Below, one piece after another: positions 32,623-40,953 of a DNA stretch of 64,000 nt (positions are counted from its first letter, which is position 1; each line of letters starts with the position of its first letter). Position numbers and translations under genes: made by a program. Origin of the DNA: Larkinella knui (GTDB lineage Bacteria > Bacteroidota > Bacteroidia > Cytophagales > Spirosomataceae); the NCBI RefSeq assembly GCF_003858645.1, contig NZ_RQJP01000001.1, forward strand, positions 62,001 to 126,000, in the 5' to 3' direction. The notes below the pieces were generated by a model. It was not told the DNA's origin, made no database searches, and saw only the letters and a list, made by a program, of their open reading frames with translations.

Positions 32623-34545
32623 TTATTTCAACACCTGAACCTCGATAACGGAGTTGTTATACACCCGGTGGGTCGCTTTTTGAAAGTCTTCCGCATTGGC
32701 TTTGAAAATATTCTCGACGTACTTCTGCGGGTTGCGGTCGATCAGCGGGAACCACGTACTTTGCACCTGAATCATCATCCGGTGGCCTTTTTTAAAGGTG
32801 TGCAGCACATCCTGCAAGCGAAAATTCACATCCGTAATTTCACCGGATTTAAACGGTTCCGGTTTTTCGAAGGAGTTGCGAAACCGCCCGCGCATCACTT
32901 CCGAGCGTACCATTTGCTGGTAGTTGGCCAGAATCACGTTTTTGTTGGGCATATACGGGTGGTTCGGCTCGTCGGGCGGATACACGTCGATGAGTTTAAC
33001 CACCCAGTCGGCATCCGTACCGGTCGTACTCACTTTTAGCCTGGCCATGATTTCACCGCCCAGCGTCAAATCCTCGGCCAACGGATCCGTTTGAAAGACC
33101 AGCACATCGGGCCGCCGACCGGCAAACCGCTGGTCTTCCGACATGTAATTGAATGGCGTAAAACTGGCCGATGCCGTCATGTCTTCCGAATACGGAACGG
33201 GTTTCATCGGATCGCTGATGAATTCGGAAAATCCCTGGCCGTCAGCCGGTTGTCGGGACAACTGACCGGTATTATTCAAAGCGAAACTCAGCTTCTGTGC
33301 TTCGGCCGCGGGCCATTTCGTAAATGTTTTCCATTCTTTCCGTCCGGTATCAAACAGGTAAGCTTCCGGCAGGCCGGTTTTCCCGTCACCGGGCCCTTTC
33401 AGGAAGTGGTTGAAAAATTTGGATTCAATAGTATTCTGGTAAAACGTCGCAATGCTGTCGCCGAAATAGACATTGCTGTGCAGCGTGTGGCCGGTTTCCT
33501 GCGACCATCTTCCGTGACCGAACGGCCCCATTACCAGCGTGTTGTAAATACCGGTATTGTTCTTCTCCAGCGTTTTATAGACGTTGAGCGGACCGTACAA
33601 ATCCTCGGCATCGAACCAGCCGCCGACGGTCATGACGGCGTGTTTGACGTTTTTCAGGTGTGGTAAAATGTTCCGTTTCTGCCAGAATTCGTCGTAGTTC
33701 GGGTGGTCGACCGTTTCCTGCCAGTAGAAATTATCCTTGTAGTATTTGTCCGCATTCTTCAACGGCCCCAGATCATACTGCCACTGAAAACCGTCTTTGA
33801 TGTCGGCATTGAACATCGCTGATGCAAACCAGTTTTCTGTCGTCGGCTTCGGATGCTGAAGACCAAAAACGGGATACGTGAAGATGTAAGCCTGAATAAA
33901 CGCGCCATTGTGGTGAAAATCGTCGAAGAAAAAGTCGGAAACCGGTGCCTGGGGTGATGAGGCTTTTAATGCCGGATGGGCATCGACGGCTCCGGCAACG
34001 GCGTAAAAACCGGGGTAGGAGATTCCCCATTGGCCCACTTTTCCGGTATTGAACTTCACATTTTTGAGCAACCACTCGATGGTATCGTAGGTATCCGAAC
34101 TCTCATCGGGCGAACCCGCCAAGGCCGCCGAAGTGGTTTTTGATTTCTTTTTTGGAGCCGAAACCGGTGCCGGATCGGGCCGATTGGGTGTCATATTCGT
34201 CCAGGTTCCTTCGCTCATGTACCGCCCCCGAACGTCCTGATAAACGAAAATGTATTTGTCGCGCATTAGCGTATTCGACGGTCCCAGCCGACTCGGATAC
34301 TGATCCGGTCCGTATGGCGCCACGCTGTAACAGGTTCGCTGCATCAGCATCGGATATTTTACGGTTTCGGATGCGTCTTTCGGAACATACACCGCCGTGT
34401 GTAGTTTGGTGCCGTCGCGCATCGGAATCTGGTATTCGTATTTCTGGTACTGCCGGCGGATATAATCAGCGTTTGGATTGGTCTGCTGCGCTTGCGTCAG
34501 GAGAGGCAATAAAAATAGGATCAGCGTAAAAAGGCGGTTTTTCAT
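32623..34545 (-). CDS. CocE/NonD-family alpha/beta hydrolase (X-Pro dipeptidyl-peptidase type)
   Basis: A 640-residue exported hydrolase with a signal peptide (1-20, ending TQAQ). The S15 alpha/beta-hydrolase domain has nucleophile Ser176 in GQWGISYPG, the DVRGRYMSEG oxyanion-region motif and GGWFDAED near the Asp of the triad. The C-terminal X-Pro dipeptidyl-peptidase beta-domain follows (about 430-640). A low-complexity insertion rich in Pro, Lys and Ser lies at 120-147. Members cleave dipeptides, cocaine-like esters or acylated antibiotics; the substrate here is unknown. Confidence 0.9.
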   Translation of the reverse strand: MKNRLFTLILFLLPLLTQAQQTNPNADYIRRQYQKYEYQIPMRDGTKLHTAVYVPKDASETVKYPMLMQRTCYSVAPYGPDQYPSRLGPSNTLMRDKYIFVYQDVRGRYMSEGTWTNMTPNRPDPAPVSAPKKKSKTTSAALAGSPDESSDTYDTIEWLLKNVKFNTGKVGQWGISYPGFYAVAGAVDAHPALKASSPQAPVSDFFFDDFHHNGAFIQAYIFTYPVFGLQHPKPTTENWFASAMFNADIKDGFQWQYDLGPLKNADKYYKDNFYWQETVDHPNYDEFWQKRNILPHLKNVKHAVMTVGGWFDAEDLYGPLNVYKTLEKNNTGIYNTLVMGPFGHGRWSQETGHTLHSNVYFGDSIATFYQNTIESKFFNHFLKGPGDGKTGLPEAYLFDTGRKEWKTFTKWPAAEAQKLSFALNNTGQLSRQPADGQGFSEFISDPMKPVPYSEDMTASASFTPFNYMSEDQRFAGRRPDVLVFQTDPLAEDLTLGGEIMARLKVSTTGTDADWVVKLIDVYPPDEPNHPYMPNKNVILANYQQMVRSEVMRGRFRNSFEKPEPFKSGEITDVNFRLQDVLHTFKKGHRMMIQVQSTWFPLIDRNPQKYVENIFKANAEDFQKATHRVYNNSVIEVQVLK

Positions 34546-34594
34546 GAGTTAAGGCCGGTTTTCACCAAACTTAGCTAAATTTTTTCAGAAAATG

Positions 34595-34625
34595 TTGGGT
34601 GGGAATCCAGCAGCCTATACCTTTG
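34595..34625 (+). promoter_or_regulatory. Promoter of the TonB siderophore receptor gene
   Basis: TTG at 34595-34597 is followed after 20 bases by TACCTTTG at 34618-34625. This is a textbook Bacteroidota -33/-7 pair, 29 bases before the start codon. Confidence 0.7.
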
Positions 34626-34654
34626 CAATTAATAATTAGTCTAAATAAGGAATT

Positions 34655-37048
34655 ATGAATACACCCACTATGATTATTTTTACAAGATTACGCTACTTGC
34701 TGAAGACGCTGGCTGTAGGCTGGATGAGTTTGTTTTGTCTGTCGGCAATGGCTCAAAATACCGGAACGGTTCGCGGAAAAGTCCTCACGGCCAACGCCCA
34801 TCCGCTGACACAGGTTGGCGTTCGGATTGTAGGAACCCGACTCGGAACGATTACCAACGACGCTGGCGAATTTGTGATTGATGCGGTTCCGGCGGGTCAG
34901 CAAGTGCTTATCATTAGCCGCGTTGGGCATTCCCGCATCCGTCAAACCGTTTCGGTGGTGGCTGGCGAAACAACGCAGGTGCCCGATCTAACGATGCTCG
35001 AAAATGCGGAACAGCTCGACGAGGTGGTTGTTGAAGGCAAGAATTCGTATAAAACCGATATTCCGTCGGCCAGTTTGCGGCTGAAAACGCCCCTGCTCGA
35101 AGTGCCCCAGAACATTCAGGTGGTGAACCGGCAGTTGCTGGCCGATCAGCAGATTTTCGACATGCTGGAGGGCGTTTCCCGCAACGTCAGTGGCGTTACG
35201 CGGCAGGAACACTGGGATAATTATGCCCGGCTGAACATGCGCGGATCCCGCGTGGCCCCTTTCCGGAACGGAATGAACGTGCAATCGACCTGGGGACCGC
35301 TCGCCGAAGATATGTCGATGGTCGAGCGGATCGAGTTCGTGAAAGGCCCGGCCGGTTTTATGATGGCCAACGGCGAACCCAGCGGTTTTTACAACGTCGT
35401 CACCAAAAAACCAACCGGAGTGACGCGGGGCGAAGCCGCCTTTGCCATTGGTAGCTTTGATACCTACCGGGCCACACTGGATCTGGACGGCAAACTCAGT
35501 CAGGACAACCGCCTGTTGTATCGCCTGAATCTGATGGGACAGTCGAAAGGCTCGTTCCGGGATTTTGAATTCAATAACCGGTATACGATTGCGCCCGTAA
35601 TCAAGTACAAGATTAATGACCAGACTTCAATAACGGCCGAGTATACCTACCAGTATTCGCAGATGTCGGCGATTGGTTCCGCGTATGTTTTCGACGCCAA
35701 CGGACTGGCCAAGCAGCCCCGGAACGCCACCAACTCCTTCGCCAACCTCGACCCTTCGGTAATTCACGATCACAGTGCTTTCCTGATTTTTGAGCACCAG
35801 ATTAGCGATACCTGGAAACTGACGGGCCAGCTGGCGTATTTCAACTACAGCCAGGTGGGAAGTTCGCTCTGGGCCGATTCGGCGAAAACGGACGGCCGGA
35901 TTTACAGCTACAACGGCATTTGGGATGCCGCCAACGAGAGCAAGTTTGGCCAGATCTTCGTCAATGGTGAAGTCGCGACCGGGCCGGTGGTCCACCGGAT
36001 TCTGGGCGGTCTGGATTTGGGCAATAAGAAATACATGGCCGACTGGAACCAGAGTTTTCCGCTGTACGACAGCACGTTTGTCTTCAATTCCAATTCGCCG
36101 AATTACTACCTGCCGGCTCATTTGATTCCCAAATTCGACCGTTCGACCAGCCTGCGGGCGCGCGCCGGGGTCAATGTCATGAGTCAATCGTTCAGCGGTT
36201 TGTATGTTCAGGATGAACTGCGGTTCTGGCAGGACCGGATTCGGTTGACGCTGGCGGGACGATTGACGACGGCAAAAGACAGCGAGTACGGTGCGGCAAC
36301 CAGCGAAACCAAGTTCACGCCCCGCGTCGGCATCAGCGGTTCGCTCAATAAACAGACCTCGATTTATGCGCTTTACGACCAGGCTTTTGTTCCGCAATCC
36401 GGGACCGACAAACAGGGGAAAGGCTTCGATCCGATTACCGGCAATAACCTCGAAGCCGGTTTGAAGAAAGACTGGGCCGACGGACGCTGGAACTCGACGG
36501 TTTCGGTGTATAAAATTACCAAAAACAACGTGTTGACAACCGATCCGACCAACCCGAATTACTCGATTCAACTGGGCCAGACCCAAACGCAGGGCGTGGA
36601 AGTGGATGTTCGGGGCGAATTGGTGCCCGGCATGAACCTGGTGGTGAATTATGCCTATACCGATGGCAAGATCACGAAAGATACCAAATCCGAAAACGTG
36701 GGACTGCCGGTTCCCGGGTTTAGCAAGCACGTTACCAATGCCTGGCTTTCGTATCGTTTGCGCCGTGGGGCTTTGCAGGGGCTGGGAGTTTCACTCGGGT
36801 ATCAGTGGCAGCTCGATCGCTACGGCTGGTTTGCCGATGCCGTCGATGACAAACCAACCATGCCGAATACCTTCCGGTTGGATGGCGCTCTTTCCTGGCA
36901 GAATAACCGGGTAAGTATTGCCTTGAATGTGAACAACATACTGGATGCGTATCTGTATTCGGGGGCCTATTATTCCTGGAGCAAAGCGTATTACTGGCAG
37001 GCCGAAGCACCCCGCAATTTCCGGCTGAGTTTAGGGTATAAATTTTGA
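34655..37048 (+). CDS. TonB-dependent siderophore receptor with carboxypeptidase-like N-terminal domain
   Basis: A 797-residue outer-membrane receptor for ferric chelates. Order: signal peptide (about 1-33, ending AMAQ), carboxypeptidase-regulatory-like beta-sandwich (about 37-120), linker LDEVVVEGKNSYKTD, plug (about 150-260, with LLEVPQNIQVVNRQLL, LNMRGSR and VKGPAGFMMANGEPSGFYNVVTKKPTG), then barrel ending RNFRLSLGYKF. The plug signature is that of FhuA/FoxA-type siderophore receptors. The PepSY gene 12 bases downstream supports an iron-uptake role. A standard promoter lies upstream; I did not see a convincing Fur box. Confidence 0.94.
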   Translation: MNTPTMIIFTRLRYLLKTLAVGWMSLFCLSAMAQNTGTVRGKVLTANAHPLTQVGVRIVGTRLGTITNDAGEFVIDAVPAGQQVLIISRVGHSRIRQTVSVVAGETTQVPDLTMLENAEQLDEVVVEGKNSYKTDIPSASLRLKTPLLEVPQNIQVVNRQLLADQQIFDMLEGVSRNVSGVTRQEHWDNYARLNMRGSRVAPFRNGMNVQSTWGPLAEDMSMVERIEFVKGPAGFMMANGEPSGFYNVVTKKPTGVTRGEAAFAIGSFDTYRATLDLDGKLSQDNRLLYRLNLMGQSKGSFRDFEFNNRYTIAPVIKYKINDQTSITAEYTYQYSQMSAIGSAYVFDANGLAKQPRNATNSFANLDPSVIHDHSAFLIFEHQISDTWKLTGQLAYFNYSQVGSSLWADSAKTDGRIYSYNGIWDAANESKFGQIFVNGEVATGPVVHRILGGLDLGNKKYMADWNQSFPLYDSTFVFNSNSPNYYLPAHLIPKFDRSTSLRARAGVNVMSQSFSGLYVQDELRFWQDRIRLTLAGRLTTAKDSEYGAATSETKFTPRVGISGSLNKQTSIYALYDQAFVPQSGTDKQGKGFDPITGNNLEAGLKKDWADGRWNSTVSVYKITKNNVLTTDPTNPNYSIQLGQTQTQGVEVDVRGELVPGMNLVVNYAYTDGKITKDTKSENVGLPVPGFSKHVTNAWLSYRLRRGALQGLGVSLGYQWQLDRYGWFADAVDDKPTMPNTFRLDGALSWQNNRVSIALNVNNILDAYLYSGAYYSWSKAYYWQAEAPRNFRLSLGYKF

Positions 37049-37060
37049 TAATTCCGTACC

Positions 37061-38221
37061 ATGACTGTAAAAAAGTGGGTTGGAAAACTACACCTCTGGC
37101 TCGGACTGACGTCCGGGCTACTGGTGTTTGTGGTGGCGATTACGGGTTGTATTCTGGTATTTGAACAGGAGATAAAGAGCATTTTACGCCCGTTTCAGTA
37201 TGTTGAACCCGTAGCCAATGGTGCGGTTTTGCCGCCCTCCCGGCTTCAGGCCATTGCCGAGCGCCAGGTTCCGGGGAAACCGGCGAAGGGCGTGAATTAT
37301 GGCGAGCTGGGCCACAGCGTCAACGTGCCGTTCTACGGAGCCAGTCCCGATTATTACGTACAGGTTTATCTGAATCCATATACCGGCGAGGTGTTGAGCG
37401 TGGTGGATGAGGAAGCCGATTTCTTTCATTTTATTCTCCACGGACACTATTATTTGTGGTTGCCGGAGGAGATTGGTCAGTCGGTAGTCGCTTATGGAAC
37501 CCTGGTTTTTGCCAGCTTGCTCATCACCGGGATGGTGCTCTGGTGGCCGAAGAAATGGACGAAATCCAGCCGCGACAAAAGCTTCAAAATCAAGTGGAAA
37601 GCACAATGGCGCCGGGTCAATTATGACCTCCACAACGTGCCCGGTTTTTATGCGCTCTTCTTTTCATTGATTCTGGCCATCACCGGAATGATTTTCGGCA
37701 TTCAGTGGCTGGCAAATTCGATTTACTGGACCACCACGCTCGGCAAAACCATGCCGGAATACCGCCAGCCGTTGTCTGATTCGACCGCAACCCGGCGGTT
37801 TTCGAACCCGGGCGACCGGCTTTGGCAGCGGTTTTACCAAACCAAACCGGCAACGGCCAGCCTCTACATTTCCTGTCCCGAACGGGCGTCGGAGTCGATT
37901 GCGGTTTCGATCAATCACCGGCCGGGCACCTACTACAAAACGGATTATTACAATTTCGACCAGCAGACGCTGAAGCCGCTGGCGGGGGAAGGACCTTATT
38001 TCGGGGAATATAAAAAAGCCGGTTTGGGTGACAAACTCCGGCGCATGAACTACGATATTCACGTTGGCGCCATCCTGAGTTTACCCGGAAAAATTCTGGC
38101 TTTTTTTGCCAGCCTGATTTGCGCCACCTTGCCCGTGACTGGTTTTATCATCTGGTGGGGACGGCGGAAGAAAAAAGCCCTGAAACCGCAACGGCGGGTT
38201 GCTAAAGTTCAGACGGTTTAA
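37061..38221 (+). CDS. PepSY-associated transmembrane protein, putative siderophore reductase
   Basis: A 386-residue inner-membrane protein of the PepSY-TM family, whose members (FoxB and relatives) help reduce or import ferric siderophores. It begins KKWVGKLHLWLGLTSGLLVFVVAITG, the classic first helix with a candidate heme-ligand His. Further helices carry HFILHGHYYLWLP, GMVLWWPKKW, DLHNVPGFYA and the final VTGFIIWWGRRKKK. It is co-transcribed with the TonB receptor. The stop lies at the edge of a long hairpin shared with the converging gene. Confidence 0.92.
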   Translation: MTVKKWVGKLHLWLGLTSGLLVFVVAITGCILVFEQEIKSILRPFQYVEPVANGAVLPPSRLQAIAERQVPGKPAKGVNYGELGHSVNVPFYGASPDYYVQVYLNPYTGEVLSVVDEEADFFHFILHGHYYLWLPEEIGQSVVAYGTLVFASLLITGMVLWWPKKWTKSSRDKSFKIKWKAQWRRVNYDLHNVPGFYALFFSLILAITGMIFGIQWLANSIYWTTTLGKTMPEYRQPLSDSTATRRFSNPGDRLWQRFYQTKPATASLYISCPERASESIAVSINHRPGTYYKTDYYNFDQQTLKPLAGEGPYFGEYKKAGLGDKLRRMNYDIHVGAILSLPGKILAFFASLICATLPVTGFIIWWGRRKKKALKPQRRVAKVQTV

Positions 38222-38229
38222 CCGTTTAC

Positions 38230-38343
38230 GGTTTAGGGTTTAGGGTTTATAGTTTACGGTTTACAGTGGCTGGCGCGTTAGCCTTCGTGCGTCAGCCACC
38301 GTAAACTGTAAACCGTAAATTATAAACGGTTAAACCCTAAACC
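38230..38343. repeat. Long imperfect hairpin of repeated GGTTTA-type words
   Basis: The left arm (38230-38272) and right arm (38293-38343) pair extensively. Bases 38230-38242 are complementary to 38331-38343 (13 bp), and 38253-38266 to 38306-38319 (14 bp), with small slips between. The arms are built from words such as GGTTTAGGG and TTTACGG. It fills the gap between two convergent genes. Confidence 0.65.
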
Positions 38344-38348
38344 AGTTT

Positions 38349-39968
38349 TTACGGATTGCAATATTGCTTGCTTTCATCCGCCGTTAAGTTGATCGGCCAG
38401 GTAGTACTGGTAACTTTGTAGTTAATGATATCAATGTCCAGCCGATCCGGTATTGAACCGGCTCGCATGTCATACGATTTATTCAGCTCAACAAAGACCT
38501 TCGTACTGAGCGTCGGCCACACCAGCGTCGGGAGGTCTTTCCATTCGTCCTGACTACCTGAAGCCCGGTATTGGGCATAAAGAACCTTAAACGGTAACTT
38601 TTCGGGATTAATGCCCGCATTGCCACACTTGAAGTTTAGCGTAATCGTCACTTCCTTGCGGTTATCCGGAGCGGCTGGCGGTAGGGGAGTATACGGAACG
38701 GCTTTCAGATCGAACGAGACTTCACTGTTCGCGCAGGCATCGATTTCGGGCGATAGATAGGCTTTGTTGGCGTTATCGTACAACCGTAGCCGGATTAGTA
38801 ACCCTTTTTTCAGGTTGGTCAGCCGCACCGAACTGCCGTTGTTGATCGCTGTTGTAAACGTCAGTTGATTGCCCGCGCGCACTACAATGTTACCAGCCTG
38901 GTCGATGGCTTCAACCCGGTAGCCCGGACTGCGGTCGGGGTAGTTGCTGATAAATTTGAATGTTGGGCCATCAGCGCAAACTTCTTCGGTAAAGGCCACA
39001 ACCCAAAGGGAAAGATGGCTGATGTCGGCCACATACTCCAGATTGCCGCTGGCGTTGCGCTGAACTTTGCCGGATTCTTCCCGGGTCCATTTATTGGCAA
39101 CTTCATCGAAGCTGAACAACGGAATCTGATCGCCCGGCTGAATCGTCCGGCCAGTCGTTGGATTCATCAACTGCGAATGGAGGGAAAAGGCGATCTGGAT
39201 CGGTTTTGAAAACGTCTTAGCCAGTTGATACTCATCGTTATACACCGTAATGCGAACACCCCCAGCTACCGACAGAACCTGTTGGTTGCCGAGAAAACCG
39301 CCGGCTGGCGTTGACGCATTGATGATGCCGTTTCCCGGTAATTCCGAAACCGCCTTTGAGGTGTTGCTATTGTTGACGGGATCCACCGTCACCGTTAGGG
39401 CACCCCCCACGGGCTGACCGGCCACATCTTTAATTTCACTGCCCTGCGGCACAGTAACGGTCGACTGGCTAACGTTTGGTTCCGATTTGGTTTGTACGGT
39501 GGCCGTCGTTTGAACCGTACCATTGTCGCTGCCTTTGAAGGATTGATGCGCTGGTTCCGCGTCGTTTTTGTTACTATGCAGGGCAATGGTCAGATTCCGG
39601 TTCGCTGTGTTTTCCAGCTTTATTTCCTGAAGGCTACTAATGGACTCAGTCGATAATGTGACAATCGTGAATCGAATCGGAGCGGAAGACGACGGGGTTG
39701 TGGAAGGAGCCAGGCACAGAAATAATTTGCCGTCGGAGGTCAGTTTGAATTTTTTGGTATTGAGGGTCGTAACAATTTTATCCGCATCCGGGCCCGCAAT
39801 TTTGACGGTTAACTTATCGGGCGTCAAGCCCGCCGGAGTGCTGTATTTAACCGTCACCGCCACCGCCAGCGGGTCCTTGAATTTGAGTTCAACATTTTCG
39901 ACCGGATTTTGGCAAGCATCGAGCAATCCCACAACCAGCACACACACCATTGCTAACAAGCGTTTCAT
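38349..39968 (-). CDS. Putative lipoprotein of unknown function
   Basis: A 539-residue protein with a lipoprotein signal (Cys19 in LLDACQNP). I do not recognise a catalytic family. The first third is beta-rich with Ser/Thr-rich stretches. A central segment (about 155-330: TVTVPQGSEIKDVAGQPVGGALTVTVDPV...) resembles ZU5-like/fibronectin-type domains seen in other Bacteroidota surface lipoproteins. Beta domains follow to the C-terminus. It lies 63 bases after the beta-barrel gene on the same strand, so the two may form a lipoprotein/outer-membrane pair. Confidence 0.75.
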   Translation of the reverse strand: MKRLLAMVCVLVVGLLDACQNPVENVELKFKDPLAVAVTVKYSTPAGLTPDKLTVKIAGPDADKIVTTLNTKKFKLTSDGKLFLCLAPSTTPSSSAPIRFTIVTLSTESISSLQEIKLENTANRNLTIALHSNKNDAEPAHQSFKGSDNGTVQTTATVQTKSEPNVSQSTVTVPQGSEIKDVAGQPVGGALTVTVDPVNNSNTSKAVSELPGNGIINASTPAGGFLGNQQVLSVAGGVRITVYNDEYQLAKTFSKPIQIAFSLHSQLMNPTTGRTIQPGDQIPLFSFDEVANKWTREESGKVQRNASGNLEYVADISHLSLWVVAFTEEVCADGPTFKFISNYPDRSPGYRVEAIDQAGNIVVRAGNQLTFTTAINNGSSVRLTNLKKGLLIRLRLYDNANKAYLSPEIDACANSEVSFDLKAVPYTPLPPAAPDNRKEVTITLNFKCGNAGINPEKLPFKVLYAQYRASGSQDEWKDLPTLVWPTLSTKVFVELNKSYDMRAGSIPDRLDIDIINYKVTSTTWPINLTADESKQYCNP

Positions 39969-40031
39969 AACGGAATAGTTAAAGTAAAGAATAAAAACAA
40001 GAGCGGAGACACGAACCCGGTTGCTGCCGTA

Positions 40032-40745
40032 TTATCTCTTGTTGAAAAGACCATAAGTGAGTAGAAATTGAAGAGAAGGCAGAAAGCGATAACTTCTGAG
40101 GTTATTTTGGATGACCGGTATTTGTTCGTCGATGGTCGTAGTTTCCAGAAAACCGGTGTATTGCAAATCAACTTTGGGCGAACCGAGGTAGTAAGCACCT
40201 AACTCAACGGCAAAACCCAGTCGGCGGATGGGCGTGGAGCGGCCGTATCCAAAACCGGCGTAGCCCAAAACGCTGTTCCACTTTAGCGAAGCATTGACAA
40301 CCCCCACATTTTCTTCCGAAATCTGGAGTCCGCCGAATTTAACGTTGCCTTCAGCAATGACATTGGCTTTCACATTGGGCCGCCACGTATAACCGGCACC
40401 CGCGGTTACAAAAAGTTGATTTCGCCTGAACGGATGCCATTTGACGGACGCCAGGGCAATTCCCACCACCAGATCGGGCGTTATATTCAGTTTACCTTCA
40501 CCGGCTTTCACCCGGAAAACCCGGTCGTAAGCAAAATAACTGACGCCGATGCGTCCCACCAGCCTCGAATCGGCCCGAAGTGTTTTGGCGAGTTGAAGAC
40601 CAATACCGGTGGAGCCCAGTTGCAAACCAATTGCGTACGGCGCGGGTTTTACTAGCGAAGAATCGGGGGGTGTTTGCGCTGACAAACGCATGAGTCCCGA
40701 GCCCATGAAAAAACAGAATATTAAAAAAGTAATAGGTTTACTCAT
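40032..40745 (-). CDS. Outer-membrane beta-barrel protein of unknown function
   Basis: A 237-residue protein with a signal peptide (1-24, ending LSAQ). Alternating hydrophobic/aromatic strands are separated by short turns, for example YAIGLQLGSTGIGLQLAKTL and LFVTAGAGYTWRP, and it ends in LTYGLFNKR. This is a small porin-like or OmpA-like barrel without recognised function. It precedes the lipoprotein gene on the same strand. Confidence 0.72.
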   Translation of the reverse strand: MSKPITFLIFCFFMGSGLMRLSAQTPPDSSLVKPAPYAIGLQLGSTGIGLQLAKTLRADSRLVGRIGVSYFAYDRVFRVKAGEGKLNITPDLVVGIALASVKWHPFRRNQLFVTAGAGYTWRPNVKANVIAEGNVKFGGLQISEENVGVVNASLKWNSVLGYAGFGYGRSTPIRRLGFAVELGAYYLGSPKVDLQYTGFLETTTIDEQIPVIQNNLRSYRFLPSLQFLLTYGLFNKR

Positions 40746-40863
40746 AAAGGCTTGTCAGTTAATAAACAGATTTACAGTGGGAAGTTAAGCAATTATCAGA
40801 CAAAATTTTAACATATGGACTAATTATTAGTAATTGGTTTAAGCAAAAAGACGATTTATAAGT

Positions 40864-40890
40864 TTGCTGGGGTTATTTGTAATAATTTTG
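40864..40890 (+). promoter_or_regulatory. Candidate promoter of the aldehyde dehydrogenase gene
   Basis: TAATTTTG at 40883-40890 matches TAnnTTTG; a TTG lies 16 bases upstream (40864-40866), slightly closer than usual. The start codon is 63 bases further on. Confidence 0.4.
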
Positions 40891-40953
40891 TAATTACCTG
40901 GTTTTGTACGGGTTTAGACCGGCCAGGCCGATCGCTTTTGACTACAGTACGGT

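Noticed and set aside
38230-38250. TTTAGGG units resembling plant telomere repeats
   Set aside because: Only two adjacent units, and they are part of one arm of a hairpin; no telomere-like array.
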